The notes below the pieces were generated by a model, which saw only the letters and a program-made list of their open reading frames with translations, searched no databases and was not told the DNA's origin. The position numbers and the translations under genes are program-made. This document shows positions 25,249-34,730 of a DNA stretch of 38,033 nucleotides, piece by piece. Within the stretch, counting starts at the first letter, position 1. Each line of letters opens with the position of its first letter. The stretch is from an uncultured Hyphomicrobiales bacterium (GTDB lineage: Bacteria > Pseudomonadota > Alphaproteobacteria > Rhizobiales > Beijerinckiaceae): NCBI GenBank assembly GCA_903900975.1, contig CAIUPE010000059.1, forward strand, positions 1 through 38,033, read 5' to 3'.

Positions 25249-26091
25249 ATGCCAAGCTATTCTGCCCGTCAGCGCAAAAGTACGATCGTCATGGCGCTCT
25301 GCCTCATGGCCACCCTCATTGGTGTGGTCTGGCTTTTTTTGATTCTGTTCTCGCTCTTGATCAATGGCTTGCCCGGACTAAGCCTCGCAACTTTCACCGA
25401 AATGACGCCACCGCCCGGTTCCCATGCTGGCGGTCTTCTTAACGCGATTTATGGCAGCGTCGTCATGACCATTTTCGGCGTCGGTATAGGCGCGCCGATC
25501 GGCGTTTTGGCGGGTACCTATCTTGCGGAATATGGCCGCCATTCGAAGGTGACGCCGGTTATCCGTTTCATCAACGATATCTTATTAAGCGCGCCATCGA
25601 TCATTATCGGCCTGTTTATTTATGGGGCTGTCGTTGTGCCGATGCGCAGCTTTTCGGCCGTAGCGGGATCAATCGCACTCGCCGTTATCGTTATTCCGGT
25701 AGTCGTTCGAACGACCGAAGATATGTTGCTATTGGTACCCAATACGCTGCGCGAAGCGGCCTCTGCGTTGGGCCTGCCGCGTTCCTATGTGATCCGAAAA
25801 GTCACCTATCGGGCTGCCCGAGCTGGCCTGATCACTGGTATTTTGTTGGCGGTAGCTCGGGTTGGCGGTGAGACCGCACCTTTGCTCTTCACCGTACTTT
25901 CGAACCAGTTCTGGAGCGCGAACCTTCTGAAACCAATGGCAAATTTGCCGGTTACGATTAATAATTTCATCAATAATCCCGACGCCAACTGGAAGCATCT
26001 CGCCTGGACGGGCGCGTTGCTGATCACGGTCGCGGTGCTGAGCCTTAACATATCAGCCCGTTTTTTTGGCGCTTCGAAAGACGGCCAATGA
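25249..26091 (+). CDS. pstA: Phosphate ABC transporter permease PstA
   Basis: A 280-residue permease with about six membrane segments. Landmarks are [50 protein letters not shown] (EAA loop) and [10 protein letters not shown]. It is the second subunit of the Pst channel. GGAG lies eight bases before ATG 25249, inside the end of pstC, so the two are translationally linked. Length is normal. Confidence 0.94.
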   Translation: MPSYSARQRKSTIVMALCLMATLIGVVWLFLILFSLLINGLPGLSLATFTEMTPPPGSHAGGLLNAIYGSVVMTIFGVGIGAPIGVLAGTYLAEYGRHSKVTPVIRFINDILLSAPSIIIGLFIYGAVVVPMRSFSAVAGSIALAVIVIPVVVRTTEDMLLLVPNTLREAASALGLPRSYVIRKVTYRAARAGLITGILLAVARVGGETAPLLFTVLSNQFWSANLLKPMANLPVTINNFINNPDANWKHLAWTGALLITVAVLSLNISARFFGASKDGQ

Positions 26092-26127
26092 TGTCTGCAA
26101 CCCCCTGCTGCAAGAGCCCGTTCTGTC

Positions 26128-26883
26128 ATGCTTGAAAAAATTACCGTCAAGGATTTGAAATTCTACTACGGGGCAAATCTGGCCCTTAAGGGAATTAATA
26201 TCCCGCTTTATGCCAATAAGGTCACGGCTTTTATTGGGCCATCGGGTTGTGGAAAGTCGACCTTATTGCGGGTATTGAACCGCATGTATGACCTGTATCC
26301 GGGCCAACATGCCGAGGGGCAGATCCTGTTTGACGGGCGCAATATTCTTGAGCCGGGGGAAGATTTGAACCTGCTCCGTTCCCGCATCGGCATGGTATTT
26401 CAAAAGCCAACGCCGTTTCCGATGACCATCTATGACAATATCGCTTTTGGCCTAAAGCTCTATGAAAACCTGTCAAAATCGGAACTTGATGGACGGGTCG
26501 AAGATGCATTGAAGCGGGCGGCCTTATGGACCGAAGTCAAAGACAAACTCGGTGCCAATGGGCTGAGCTTGTCGGGTGGCCAACAGCAACGCTTGTGCAT
26601 TGCCCGTACCGTGGCCATCAAGCCGGAAGTGATTTTGTTTGATGAACCCTGCTCCGCACTCGACCCGATTTCAACGGCAAAAATTGAAGAGTTGATCGAC
26701 GAATTGAAGCACGAATATACGATCGCGATCGTCACCCATAATATGCAACAAGCCGCTCGCGTATCCGAACACACCGCGTTCATGTATCTCGGCGAACTGG
26801 TCGAGTTTGATGAAACTTCAAAAATCTTCACCTCGCCGCGCGATCAGCGCACGCAAGATTACATTACCGGCCGTTTTGGCTGA
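26128..26883 (+). CDS. pstB: Phosphate ABC transporter ATPase
   Basis: A 251-residue ABC ATPase. Walker A is GPSGCGKST, the Q-loop region is [17 protein letters not shown] (the PFPMTIYDN piece is typical of PstB), the signature is LSGGQQQRL and Walker B is [13 protein letters not shown], with the switch histidine in [12 protein letters not shown]. It powers PstCA and helps PhoU and PhoR signal phosphate status. It starts 36 nt after pstA. Confidence 0.96.
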   Translation: MLEKITVKDLKFYYGANLALKGINIPLYANKVTAFIGPSGCGKSTLLRVLNRMYDLYPGQHAEGQILFDGRNILEPGEDLNLLRSRIGMVFQKPTPFPMTIYDNIAFGLKLYENLSKSELDGRVEDALKRAALWTEVKDKLGANGLSLSGGQQQRLCIARTVAIKPEVILFDEPCSALDPISTAKIEELIDELKHEYTIAIVTHNMQQAARVSEHTAFMYLGELVEFDETSKIFTSPRDQRTQDYITGRFG

Positions 26884-26912
26884 TTGAACATGCTCCGATT
26901 GGGAGGCACTAA

Positions 26913-27620
26913 ATGAGTGACCATACCGTACGCGCCTATGACGACGAGCTGATGGAAATTGGCCGTAAAATTACCGAAATGGGTGGCATCGCCGAAACGA
27001 TGCTGTCCCATGCCATCCAGTCCCTTGTGAAGGGCGATACCGAACTTGCGCAGCGTGTGATCGCAACCGATCCAAAGCTCGACGCCCTTGAACGCGAAAT
27101 CGAAGAGAAGGCGGTGTTGACCATCGCCCGGCGTCAGCCCATGGCCATCGATCTTCGCGCTCTTGTGTCCGCCATTCGCATTGCTAGCGACTTAGAACGG
27201 ATTGGTGATCTTGCTAAAAATGTTGGTAAGAGGGTTGTTGCGATTGACGGGCAATTTGCGCCACAAAAGATCGTTGGTGGGGTCATTCACATCAGCGACC
27301 TAGCCCTTGATCGTCTCCATCGTGTTCTCGACGCTTACGCCCATCGTGACGTCGAGGGGGCGATGTCGGTTTGGAAAGAAGACGAAGAAATCGATCAACT
27401 CTATAATTCGCTCTTTCGCGAATTATTGACGTATATGATGGAAGATCCACGCAATATTGGCTTTTGCGCGCATCTTCTTTTCTCGGCCAAGAATATTGAG
27501 CGAATTGGCGATCATGCGACCAATATTGCCGAGACCATCAAATATCTGGTGACGGGTGAATCGATGACAACCGATCGGCCGCGGGCCGCCGACGGCTATA
27601 CGCCCCTTTCGACGCCATAA
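26913..27620 (+). CDS. phoU: Phosphate signalling protein PhoU
   Basis: A 235-residue all-helical protein with two PhoU repeats. Metal-binding-type motifs are seen in each half: SDLERIGDLAKNVGKR and KNIERIGDHATNIAE. It connects PstB with PhoR and keeps PhoB inactive when phosphate is plentiful. GGAGG is well placed before ATG 26913. Because PhoR here has no membrane anchor, PhoU would be the natural bridge to the transporter, an inference. Confidence 0.96.
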   Translation: MSDHTVRAYDDELMEIGRKITEMGGIAETMLSHAIQSLVKGDTELAQRVIATDPKLDALEREIEEKAVLTIARRQPMAIDLRALVSAIRIASDLERIGDLAKNVGKRVVAIDGQFAPQKIVGGVIHISDLALDRLHRVLDAYAHRDVEGAMSVWKEDEEIDQLYNSLFRELLTYMMEDPRNIGFCAHLLFSAKNIERIGDHATNIAETIKYLVTGESMTTDRPRAADGYTPLSTP

Positions 27621-27652
27621 TCCCTATTTGCCGAGACTGAGAGTTTCCCGAT

Positions 27653-28360
27653 ATGTCCGCAAAGCCGCGTATCTTGATTGTTGAAGACGAGGAACCGCTA
27701 ACGCTTCTCCTACGGTATAATCTTGAAGCAGAGGGCTATGCGGTTGACAGCGCTGCGCGCGGTGATGATGCGGAAATCATGCTGCGGGAACAGGTTCCGG
27801 ATTTGGTTATTCTGGACTGGATGTTGCCGGGTCTGTCGGGTATCGAGCTTTGCCGTCGGCTTCGGTTGCGACCGGAAACGCAAGGCCTTCCTGTGATTTT
27901 GCTCACCGCGCGTGGTGAAGAAAGCGAACGCGTCCGGGGGCTTGCGACCGGAGCAGACGATTATGTCGTCAAGCCCTTTTCAGTTCCCGAGCTTTTGGCA
28001 CGCGTCAGGGCGTTGCTGCGTCGGGCATCGCCGAACCGTGTGGCGACGTCGTTGGAAGCGGGCGACCTCTTGCTTGACCGGTCAAGCCATCGGGTCCGTC
28101 GTGGTAACCGCGAACTTCACCTTGGGCCAACGGAATTCAAGCTGCTGGAATTTTTGATGGAACGGCCGGGCCGCGTATTTACGCGAGGTCAATTGCTCGA
28201 TAGCGTCTGGGGAATGGACGCTGAAATTGACGAGCGAACGGTGGACGTGCATGTCGGGCGTCTCCGCAAGGCGATCAACAAACCACGCGAACGCGATCCT
28301 ATCCGTACCGTAAGAGGCGCGGGCTATTCCTTCGATGAAAATTTTGCCCGAAGGGCCTAA
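27653..28360 (+). CDS. phoB: Phosphate regulon response regulator PhoB
   Basis: A 235-residue OmpR-family regulator. The receiver has the acidic cluster VEDEE (Glu11-Asp12), phospho-acceptor Asp55 in VILDWMLPG, Thr of LLTARGEE and Lys105 of VKPFSV. The winged helix is LHLGPTEFKLLEFLME...RTVDVHVGRLRKAI...RTVRGAGYSF, the PhoB type. It binds the 11-bp repeated boxes seen ahead of pstS, phoR and the olsB-like gene. It is the last gene of the cluster, and a hairpin at its end faces the convergent gcrA. Confidence 0.95.
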   Translation: MSAKPRILIVEDEEPLTLLLRYNLEAEGYAVDSAARGDDAEIMLREQVPDLVILDWMLPGLSGIELCRRLRLRPETQGLPVILLTARGEESERVRGLATGADDYVVKPFSVPELLARVRALLRRASPNRVATSLEAGDLLLDRSSHRVRRGNRELHLGPTEFKLLEFLMERPGRVFTRGQLLDSVWGMDAEIDERTVDVHVGRLRKAINKPRERDPIRTVRGAGYSFDENFARRA

Positions 28361-28362
28361 TG

Positions 28363-28388
28363 GTTAAGCCTCAGTCACGAGGCTTAAC
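28363..28388. terminator. Bidirectional hairpin between convergent phoB and gcrA
   Basis: GTTAAGCCTC (28363-28372) pairs perfectly over 10 bp with GAGGCTTAAC (28379-28388) around a 6-nt loop. It begins 2 nt after the phoB stop and includes the gcrA stop codon and its last codons. No long T run follows on either strand, so termination efficiency is uncertain. Confidence 0.6.
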
Positions 28389-28937
28389 ACGGCGCCGGTC
28401 GTTGGACGGCTGATAAGCAATCCGCGCATGGAAGCTGCAGTAAGGTGTGCCGACCGGAGAATTGCCGCCACAAAAGCGGAAATCGGTTGAAGATGGATCA
28501 CCAAACGGCCAACGACACGTCGTTTCGCGTAATTCCATAATGGTAATGCGCTCCGACATCGGAACGACGACATCTTCAAAGGGTTGGACATCGTAATCGA
28601 TAACCGGGGCAAGCATCGTCGTCGCCGATGCGGCCAAAGCGAGGTTGCCACGAACCGATGCACCGCCACCACCAGTTGTCGAAAATCCACCCGACGAAGC
28701 CGTTCGGCTACCGGCAGTATGGGTGAGGGGATGGCTCGGAGCGCGTGTCACCTTCCGAGGACGCGATGAAGGCGTTGACGGAGTCTTCGCACGGCCTGAA
28801 AGGCCTAAACGGTGAACTTTTCCAATCACTGCATTGCGCGTGATGCCGTGGTTGAGTTCTGTAGCGATTTGGCTCGCGCTTAATCCCTGATTCCAGAGCT
28901 TGCGAAGCAATTCTACCCGTTCGTCGGTCCAAGACAT
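28371..28937 (-). CDS. gcrA: Cell-cycle regulator GcrA
   Basis: A 188-residue GcrA. ATG at 28937 gives the classic N-terminus MSWTDERVELLRKLW followed by LSASQIATELN and TRNAVIGKVHRLGLSGRA, the DNA-binding helix-turn-helix; a frame start at 28949 would add four residues. A Ser/Thr/Gly-rich linker of about 60 residues follows. The C-terminal sigma70-binding domain has CRWPFGDPSSTDFRFCGG and PYCSFHARIAYQP with its conserved cysteines. GcrA works with CcrM methylation of GANTC sites to activate cell-cycle genes. Four GANTC sites lie upstream within 180 bp. The 3' end lies in a hairpin shared with phoB. Confidence 0.96.
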   Translation of the reverse strand: MSWTDERVELLRKLWNQGLSASQIATELNHGITRNAVIGKVHRLGLSGRAKTPSTPSSRPRKVTRAPSHPLTHTAGSRTASSGGFSTTGGGGASVRGNLALAASATTMLAPVIDYDVQPFEDVVVPMSERITIMELRETTCRWPFGDPSSTDFRFCGGNSPVGTPYCSFHARIAYQPSNDRRRVKPRD

Positions 28938-28970
28938 TCTTAACCCCATTTAACCCATGCATCGCCGAAA

Positions 28971-29111
28971 GAGTCCGGACGATAGGCACCATTCACGCTG
29001 TCGTGCCGGATGGCCGGAGCAATTTACCTGACGCGAGAGTCACCAGATATCGTGTTTGATGTGGGCACAACCTACAATATGCCGTGACTCGGCCGCAAGC
29101 ATCGTGGAGTC
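28971..29111. promoter_or_regulatory. Cluster of four GANTC (CcrM) methylation sites in the gcrA-argD gap
   Basis: GAGTC 28971-28975, GAGTC 29037-29041, GACTC 29086-29090 and GAGTC 29107-29111 lie within 141 bp upstream of gcrA. By chance about one site per 256 bp is expected, so this is mildly dense. Such sites in promoters are read by GcrA and CcrM, so feedback on gcrA is possible. The gap 28938-29337 (400 bp) otherwise holds the argD promoter and terminator described separately, and no gene or RNA that I can recognise. Confidence 0.5.
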
Positions 29112-29232
29112 AGCCAAACAGTTTTCCCCAGCGATGAGCGGTGGATATCTTTGTTATGAAGGCATTGTGGCGATTTTAGCGCTGACCCTGTTCGGTTGAT
29201 CGGGGTGTGGCCAATGAATTCGGACGGATTGA

Positions 29233-29260
29233 TTGACACGGTGGCCTCGCATTCTATGAT
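29233..29260 (+). promoter_or_regulatory. Strong sigma70-type promoter ahead of argD
   Basis: TTGACA (29233-29238, a perfect -35) and TATGAT (29255-29260, five of six at -10) are separated by 16 bp. Transcription should start near 29267, giving argD a leader of about 70 nt. An intrinsic terminator lies directly inside that leader. Confidence 0.65.
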
Positions 29261-29276
29261 GTTGTCGATGCGAAAA

Positions 29277-29309
29277 GCCGTCCTCGACAGGACGGCCATT
29301 TTTGTTTTT
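29277..29309 (+). terminator. Intrinsic terminator in the argD leader
   Basis: GCCGTCCT (29277-29284) pairs perfectly with AGGACGGC (29289-29296) across a 4-nt loop, followed by CATTTTTGTTTTT, a good U-tract. It begins about 10 nt after the predicted start of the argD transcript and ends 28 nt before the argD ATG. It may attenuate argD or end a transcript coming from upstream. Confidence 0.75.
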
Positions 29310-29337
29310 GAGCGATATTTTTCTGAAGGAGATCGTC

Positions 29338-30573
29338 ATGGCCGAAACAAGTTCCGCCGCGCCTTCCACACCGGCCCTTTTGCCGGTCTTTGCGCGTCTG
29401 GATCTTGCCTTCGAGCGAGGCGAGGGCGCTTGGCTCATCTCCGATAAAGGCGAACATTATCTCGATTTTGGCTCCGGTATCGCGGTCAACGCCTTGGGTC
29501 ATGCCCATCCCCACCTGGTCGAAGCCCTAAAAGCGCAGGCGGAGAAGCTTTGGCACACGTCCAACCTTTACCAGATGCCGGAAGGCGAGCGTTTGGCGCG
29601 TCGGCTGACGGAGCATTCATTTGCCGACACGGTTTTCTTTACGAATTCCGGTGCCGAGGCACTTGAATGTGCCATCAAGATGGCACGGAAGTACCACGCG
29701 GCATCCGGTCATCCCGAACGGTATCGGATCATTACCTTTGAAGGTGCCTTTCATGGCCGAACGCTTGCGACGCTTGCCGCTGGCGGGCAGCAAAAATATC
29801 TGGAAGGATTTGGGCCAAAGGTTGATGGCTTCGATCAGGTCCCATTTGCTGATCATGATGCGATTGAGCGGGCTATAACCCCAGAAACCGCCGCGATTTT
29901 AATTGAACCTATTCAAGGCGAGGGTGGCGTTCGCGTTGTGCCAACCCAGTGTTTGCGGGGGTTGCGTGAATTATGCGATCGGCACGGCCTCTTGCTGATT
30001 TTTGACGAGGTTCAATGTGGTGTCGGGCGGTCCGGCAAGCTTTTCGCCTATGAGCGGTCAGGGATTGCGCCCGATATTATGGCCTTAGCCAAGGGCATCG
30101 GCGGAGGCTTCCCGATGGGGGCTTGCCTTGCGACAACGGAGGCCGGAAAGGGCATGACCGCAGGCTCGCATGGAACAACCTTTGGTGGAAATCCACTGGC
30201 AATGGCGGTAGGCAACGCCGTGCTTGATGTCATTTTGGCACCCGGCTTTCTTGACCATGTTGAGAAAGTGGCTCTGTTGTTCAAACAGCGATTGGCGGAA
30301 ATAAAAGACCGTCATCCCCGCATCATCGCAGAAATTAGAGGGGAAGGTCTGCTGATCGGGTTGAAAATGGCCGTTCCCAATACCGCGATGACGGGAGCAT
30401 TGCTGCAGGAGAAGATGTTGTCGGTTGGCGCGGGTGACAATGTTGTTCGACTTTTGCCACCTCTGATTATTGATGACGCACTGGTGGGTGATGCGGTGAG
30501 ACGCATTGACCAAGCCTGTTCGCGGATCGAGGCAGATATGGGCCTCCCACAGAAGAAAGCGGATGCAAGATGA
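29338..30573 (+). CDS. argD: Acetylornithine aminotransferase
   Basis: A 411-residue class III aminotransferase. ATG 29338 has AAGGAG spaced about seven bases upstream; the frame opens 36 nt earlier at a non-ATG codon inside the terminator tail. Landmarks: [35 protein letters not shown], Asp223 in FDEVQCG and the Schiff-base Lys252 in [10 protein letters not shown]. It makes N-acetylornithine in arginine synthesis and may also act in lysine synthesis. It overlaps argF by 4 bp (ATGA). Confidence 0.95.
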   Translation: MAETSSAAPSTPALLPVFARLDLAFERGEGAWLISDKGEHYLDFGSGIAVNALGHAHPHLVEALKAQAEKLWHTSNLYQMPEGERLARRLTEHSFADTVFFTNSGAEALECAIKMARKYHAASGHPERYRIITFEGAFHGRTLATLAAGGQQKYLEGFGPKVDGFDQVPFADHDAIERAITPETAAILIEPIQGEGGVRVVPTQCLRGLRELCDRHGLLLIFDEVQCGVGRSGKLFAYERSGIAPDIMALAKGIGGGFPMGACLATTEAGKGMTAGSHGTTFGGNPLAMAVGNAVLDVILAPGFLDHVEKVALLFKQRLAEIKDRHPRIIAEIRGEGLLIGLKMAVPNTAMTGALLQEKMLSVGAGDNVVRLLPPLIIDDALVGDAVRRIDQACSRIEADMGLPQKKADAR

Positions 30574-31514
30574 GTACGCCGAGGCACTTTTTGGATATAA
30601 CCGATTTTTCGTCGGATCAATTACGCAACATTTTGGAAGGTGCCGTTAAAATAAAAGCCCTGCGCCGCGCCGCGCGGGCTTCCGGTGGGCGCTCGAAAGA
30701 TCGGCCGCTTGAAGGCAAAGTTCTGGCCATGATTTTCGATAAGCCCTCGACCCGTACCCGCGTCTCGTTCGACGTTGGTATGCGCGAGCTTGGCGGCGAG
30801 ACATTGATGTTGACCGGTGCAGAGATGCAGCTGGGCCGTGGGGAAACCATTGCCGACACGGCTCGCGTGTTGTCCCGCTATGTCGATGCCATCATGATCC
30901 GCACCCTCGATCACGCCAAAATGCGTGAACTTGCCGATAATGCTTCGGTACCTGTCATCAATGGTCTCACTAAAATGTCACATCCGTGTCAGGTAATGGC
31001 TGATGTGATGACGTATGAAGAGCATAATGGTCCTATTCAGGGTCGCACGGTCGCTTGGATGGGCGATGCCAATAATGTTTTGGCTTCGTGGGTGCATGCG
31101 GCGGCTCGGTTTGATTTTCAACTGAAGATCGCTTCGCCCGAAGACTTGTCGCCGTCGGCCGAATTGATTGCATGGGCGCGCAACGAAGGCGCCCGGGTTA
31201 CCGTGACCCGTAGTCCGCAGGACGCGGCTGAAGGTGCAGACTGCATCGTCACCGATTGCTGGGTTTCGATGGGTGATGAAGATGCCGGTCGCCGTCATAA
31301 TCTGCTGCTGCCGTATCAGGTGAATAGTAAATTGTTGAAGCTTGCTGCGCCCAAGGCCTTGTTTATGCATTGCCTGCCCGCCCACCGTGGCGAAGAGGTG
31401 ACCGATGAGGTGATGGATGGTCCGCAATCGGTTGTGTTCGACGAAGCCGAAAATCGTCTTCATGCCCAAAAGGGCGTTTTGGCGTGGTGCCTCGGCGCGA
31501 TATCCGCATCATGA
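30570..31514 (+). CDS. argF: Ornithine carbamoyltransferase
   Basis: A 314-residue transcarbamylase of normal length. The carbamoyl-phosphate motif is [10 protein letters not shown], the ornithine-side residues lie in HPCQVMAD and MGDANNV, and the catalytic cysteine is in [11 protein letters not shown]. It converts ornithine plus carbamoyl phosphate to citrulline. It is coupled by ATGA overlaps both to argD before it and hslO after it, the standard alphaproteobacterial order. Confidence 0.96.
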   Translation: MSTPRHFLDITDFSSDQLRNILEGAVKIKALRRAARASGGRSKDRPLEGKVLAMIFDKPSTRTRVSFDVGMRELGGETLMLTGAEMQLGRGETIADTARVLSRYVDAIMIRTLDHAKMRELADNASVPVINGLTKMSHPCQVMADVMTYEEHNGPIQGRTVAWMGDANNVLASWVHAAARFDFQLKIASPEDLSPSAELIAWARNEGARVTVTRSPQDAAEGADCIVTDCWVSMGDEDAGRRHNLLLPYQVNSKLLKLAAPKALFMHCLPAHRGEEVTDEVMDGPQSVVFDEAENRLHAQKGVLAWCLGAISAS

Positions 31515-32491
31515 CTGACTTCATGATGGATTTTGCGGATGATCGCGTCTTGCCGTTTACGGTCGAAGCGCTCGATATTCGGGGCCGGGCTGTTCGCTTA
31601 GGCCCGATGATCGACGAGATCCTTGGCCGGCATGCTTATCCCGATGCTGTTTCGGAATTACTCGGACAGGCGACGACTTTAGCCGTTTTACTGGGCTCGG
31701 CGCTGAAATTTGAAGGACGATTTCAGATCCAAGCCAGAGCCGATGGGCCGGTCGATATGCTGGTTGTCGACTTCGAAGCGCCTGACCGCGTTCGGGGCTA
31801 CGCGCGGTTTGACGCAACCCGTTTGGTTGATGGCATGACACCCGCCGAGGTATTGGGTCGCGGCCAGTTGGGTCTCACCATCGATCAGGGCAACGATATT
31901 TCGCGTTATCAAGGCATTGTCGCACTCGATGGACAAGGGCTCGAGGAAGCCGCGCAGCAATATTTTCGGCAGTCCGAGCAGATACCCACCCGCGTTCGTT
32001 TGGCCGTCGGTAGGGTGGTTCAAACCGATGGTGCCGGCGATTTACGTCCCGTTTGGCGTGCCGGTGGCGTGATGGCGCAATTCATGCCCACCTCGCCGGA
32101 GCGGCAACGAAGTGCGGATCTGCATCCGGGCGATGCCCCGGAAGGGGCAACGATTTTGCAATTTGGCGATGATGATGCCTGGACGGAAGCTAGGCTCCTC
32201 ATCGAAACAGTCGAAGATCATGAGCTGATCGATCCAACCTTGACCAGCGAAGCGCTCTTGTATCGCCTCTTTCACGAAAGTGGGGTGGTGGTCTTTGATG
32301 CCGAAGCCATTACGGCGCAATGCCGCTGTTCGCGGGATCGCATTGTGTCGATGATCAAGGGATTTCCGCCGAATGAGCGGCGTGAAATGGTAGCCGATGA
32401 CGGTATGATTGGTGTCACCTGCGAATTTTGTTCAACGCGCTATGAAGTTTTGCCGGATGACGTCGATCTTCAGGACGAGGATGGGCGGTAA
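31511..32491 (+). CDS. hslO: Redox-regulated chaperone Hsp33
   Basis: A 326-residue Hsp33. ATG 31511 overlaps the argF stop. The N-terminal substrate-binding domain carries the family pattern ([35 protein letters not shown]). The C-terminal redox switch has CRCSRDRI and [10 protein letters not shown], giving CxC and CxxC zinc-binding cysteines. Oxidation releases zinc and activates the holdase. All four cysteines are present, so it should be functional. Confidence 0.95.
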   Translation: MTDFMMDFADDRVLPFTVEALDIRGRAVRLGPMIDEILGRHAYPDAVSELLGQATTLAVLLGSALKFEGRFQIQARADGPVDMLVVDFEAPDRVRGYARFDATRLVDGMTPAEVLGRGQLGLTIDQGNDISRYQGIVALDGQGLEEAAQQYFRQSEQIPTRVRLAVGRVVQTDGAGDLRPVWRAGGVMAQFMPTSPERQRSADLHPGDAPEGATILQFGDDDAWTEARLLIETVEDHELIDPTLTSEALLYRLFHESGVVVFDAEAITAQCRCSRDRIVSMIKGFPPNERREMVADDGMIGVTCEFCSTRYEVLPDDVDLQDEDGR

Positions 32492-32570
32492 AACAATCCC
32501 CTCCACCTTCGCCGCCTTGCGGGCTTAAAGGGTTCGGATTATAACGCTTCCGTAACAATCGGAACCGATA

Positions 32571-32921
32571 ATGAGTGTAACCCTTCGCCCCTCGGAAGCC
32601 TTGAATTTATGGCACATGGTCACGCTCGGCCTTGTTCGTGAAGACAGTCATGATTTTTCGGCCCGACAAATTTCGATTTTGCTCACCGTTTATCTGGAAC
32701 CGCCGCCCCACACGGTGCGGGGTTTGGCCGCGAAACTGCAGGTAACAAAGCCTGTGATCACCCGCGCGCTCGACACGATGGGGCGCCTCGAATTGGTGAG
32801 CCGTCGACGCGACGAGGCCGATCTTCGTAATGTGATCATTCAGCGGACGGTCAAAGGGGCCTTGTTCATAGAGAGGATTGGCGATCTTATCGTGTCAAGC
32901 GGAAAGGAACTGCCTCGATGA
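32571..32921 (+). CDS. MarR family transcriptional regulator
   Basis: A 116-residue MarR-type winged helix protein. The pattern is SARQISILLTVYL (helix 2), VRGLAAKLQVTKPVITRALDTMGRLELV (the DNA-binding helices) and SRRRDEADLRNVIIQRT (the wing). It is at the short end of the family, lacking much of the N-terminal dimer helix. The stop overlaps the start of the NlpC/P60 gene by ATGA. It may control the adjacent gene; its ligand is unknown. Confidence 0.85.
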   Translation: MSVTLRPSEALNLWHMVTLGLVREDSHDFSARQISILLTVYLEPPPHTVRGLAAKLQVTKPVITRALDTMGRLELVSRRRDEADLRNVIIQRTVKGALFIERIGDLIVSSGKELPR

Positions 32922-33790
32922 ACCACGCCGACCGCCGCCTAACCCCTGCTCGCCCGGATCTGGCCGCCGATCACCTTCGTGGCATGATCGAATCCCCTCG
33001 TTATGTGGCGGGGGAGCGTCAGATTGTTTTTGACGGATCAGCCGATCTTCGTCGAGCGCCGGTGCCGGACGCCCCGCTTGAAACCGAAGCCCTCCATGGC
33101 GAGATCTTCACCGTGTATGACCGTGACGACGAAGGCTGGAGCTGGGGGCAACTCGAACGTGATGGCTATGTCGGTTTCATGCCGTCAAAAGCCTTAACGG
33201 GCGATATCGCGGCACCGACCCATCGCGTCAGCGTGCTGCGCAGTTTTCTTTACGGTGGTCCCAGCATCAAACTGCCACCGATGGCCGCTTTATCGCTGGG
33301 TAGCCGGGTGACGATCATCGGATGGAAAGAGCCTTTTGCGATTACCCATCGCGGACATTATATCATCGCCGATCATCTGGTTGCCGTTGATCACGTGGAG
33401 CGGGATTTCGTCGCGGTGGCCGAGCGCTTTCTTGGTATTCCCTATTATTGGGGCGGTAAAACCAGTCTTGGGCTCGATTGTTCGGGGCTTATGCAGGCAT
33501 CCCTCAACGCAGCGGGGATCCCGGCACCGCGCGACACCGATATGCAGGAGTCGATGCTGGGGGCACCCTTGGCATGGCCCGATGATTTTTCGACGCTCGA
33601 ACGCGGCGATCTCATCTTTTGGAAAGGCCATGTTGGGGTCATGCGTGATGCTACCGAGTTGGTGCATGCCAGTGGCCATCAGATGCTCGTGGTCTGCGAG
33701 CCTTTGCGTCATGCGGTTGATCGCATTCTTGCAAAGGGGGCGGGCCCCGTCACATCGATCCGTCGATTACCTGCCCTATCGGCTCAATAA
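32918..33790 (+). CDS. NlpC/P60 family cell-wall peptidase with SH3-like domains
   Basis: A 290-residue protein. Residues about 35-155 are bacterial SH3-like repeats and residues about 165-285 the NlpC/P60 cysteine peptidase. Catalytic Cys188 is in LGLDCSGLMQA, His238 in WKGHVGVM, and His250 of LVHASGHQ is the third polar residue. It should cleave peptide cross-links of cell wall, often gamma-D-Glu-diaminopimelate bonds. There is no signal peptide, so a cytoplasmic role in recycling of muropeptides is likely. It overlaps the MarR-like gene by 4 bp and the convergent dehydrogenase gene by 7 bp. Confidence 0.9.
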   Translation: MNHADRRLTPARPDLAADHLRGMIESPRYVAGERQIVFDGSADLRRAPVPDAPLETEALHGEIFTVYDRDDEGWSWGQLERDGYVGFMPSKALTGDIAAPTHRVSVLRSFLYGGPSIKLPPMAALSLGSRVTIIGWKEPFAITHRGHYIIADHLVAVDHVERDFVAVAERFLGIPYYWGGKTSLGLDCSGLMQASLNAAGIPAPRDTDMQESMLGAPLAWPDDFSTLERGDLIFWKGHVGVMRDATELVHASGHQMLVVCEPLRHAVDRILAKGAGPVTSIRRLPALSAQ

Positions 33791-34728
33791 CCTTTTCCCC
33801 GGCTAACCGTATGGCGCAGAGGCTCGCCGCGTTCGACACGGCGGATTTGCGCGGCAATCGCACTGGCCACCGCGAGAGGGTCTGAGACGGAGGCATTATG
33901 CGGGGAGATCGTAACCCTTGGATGGGACCACAGCGGGGATTCCACAGGCAATGGTTCGGTTTGAAAAACGTCGAGAACGACTTCGTGCAAAGTGCCGTCC
34001 TCAAGGCAGGCCAAAAGATCAGATTCAATCTGGAGGTTGCCCCTTCCGGCATTGATCAAAGAGGGTGCTGGCAAACGACCATCCCGTGCCAAGCTCCGCA
34101 ATAAGGGAGCATTGATTATTCCGCGGGTTTCGTCGGTGAGGGGCAGAAGTACCACGAGGATGTCGGTACGCGCGAGAAAGGCCATGAGTTCCGTTTCGCC
34201 CGCATAGGTTTTGATTCCGTCGATCGCCTTGGGGGATTGGCTCCAACCGGCAACATCAAATCCGATCAGGCTCAATTTACGCGCCGCATCGCTTCCCAAA
34301 ACTCCCATGCCCATGACGCCAACGCGAACATCGCAAGCGGCGGGCTGCCAATCATCATCGATCCACCTTTTTTCCGCTTGTTGCTCGCGGTAGCGCCGCG
34401 TCTGTCGAAGGATCGAGAGCGCATGCAAGAGGACATATTCGCTCATCCGGTTGGTGAGATCAGAATCGACCACGCGGGCAATCGGCACATCCGGTATTTG
34501 GGGATCGCGAAAGAGATGATCGACCCCCGCTCCCATCGAGAAAACGGCCTTTAAGTTGGGATAGGCGGCCAATGAACCGGGTGGATGATACCAGGTCATC
34601 GCGAATTCCACCGCCGCCGGATCGAAGACATCACCCAGCGTGACGATGGCGCGATCGGGTAATAGTTCCTGAAACTGCTTTACCCACGGGTTTGGATCAC
34701 CGGAGCCGAGTGCAATTAGTAAACTCAT
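33784..34728 (-). CDS. ghrA: D-isomer 2-hydroxyacid dehydrogenase (glyoxylate/hydroxypyruvate reductase A type)
   Basis: A 314-residue NAD(P)-dependent reductase. The dinucleotide-binding motif is GMGVLG at Gly140-Gly145, and the catalytic triad is Arg229 (NAGRGN), Glu258 (FQTEPLP) and His277 (SPHNAS). The sequence follows the GhrA branch, reducing glyoxylate and hydroxypyruvate. ATG 34728 with AAAGGG at eight bases is my start; GTG at 34734, overlapping the deoA stop in GTGA, is the alternative. It follows deoA in one operon. Confidence 0.87.
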   Translation of the reverse strand: MSLLIALGSGDPNPWVKQFQELLPDRAIVTLGDVFDPAAVEFAMTWYHPPGSLAAYPNLKAVFSMGAGVDHLFRDPQIPDVPIARVVDSDLTNRMSEYVLLHALSILRQTRRYREQQAEKRWIDDDWQPAACDVRVGVMGMGVLGSDAARKLSLIGFDVAGWSQSPKAIDGIKTYAGETELMAFLARTDILVVLLPLTDETRGIINAPLLRSLARDGRLPAPSLINAGRGNLQIESDLLACLEDGTLHEVVLDVFQTEPLPVESPLWSHPRVTISPHNASVSDPLAVASAIAAQIRRVERGEPLRHTVSRGKGY

Positions 34729-34730
34729 GG

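Noticed and set aside
26123-26129. Single CTGTCAT just before pstB
   Set aside because: Only one half-site; no second unit at 11 bp on either side.
30975-30992. A PhoB-box-like pair ATGTCAC-ATCC-GTGTCAG at 11-bp period
   Set aside because: It lies in mid argF and encodes the conserved HPCQ motif of ornithine carbamoyltransferase, so the protein sequence explains it; there is no promoter role at this position.
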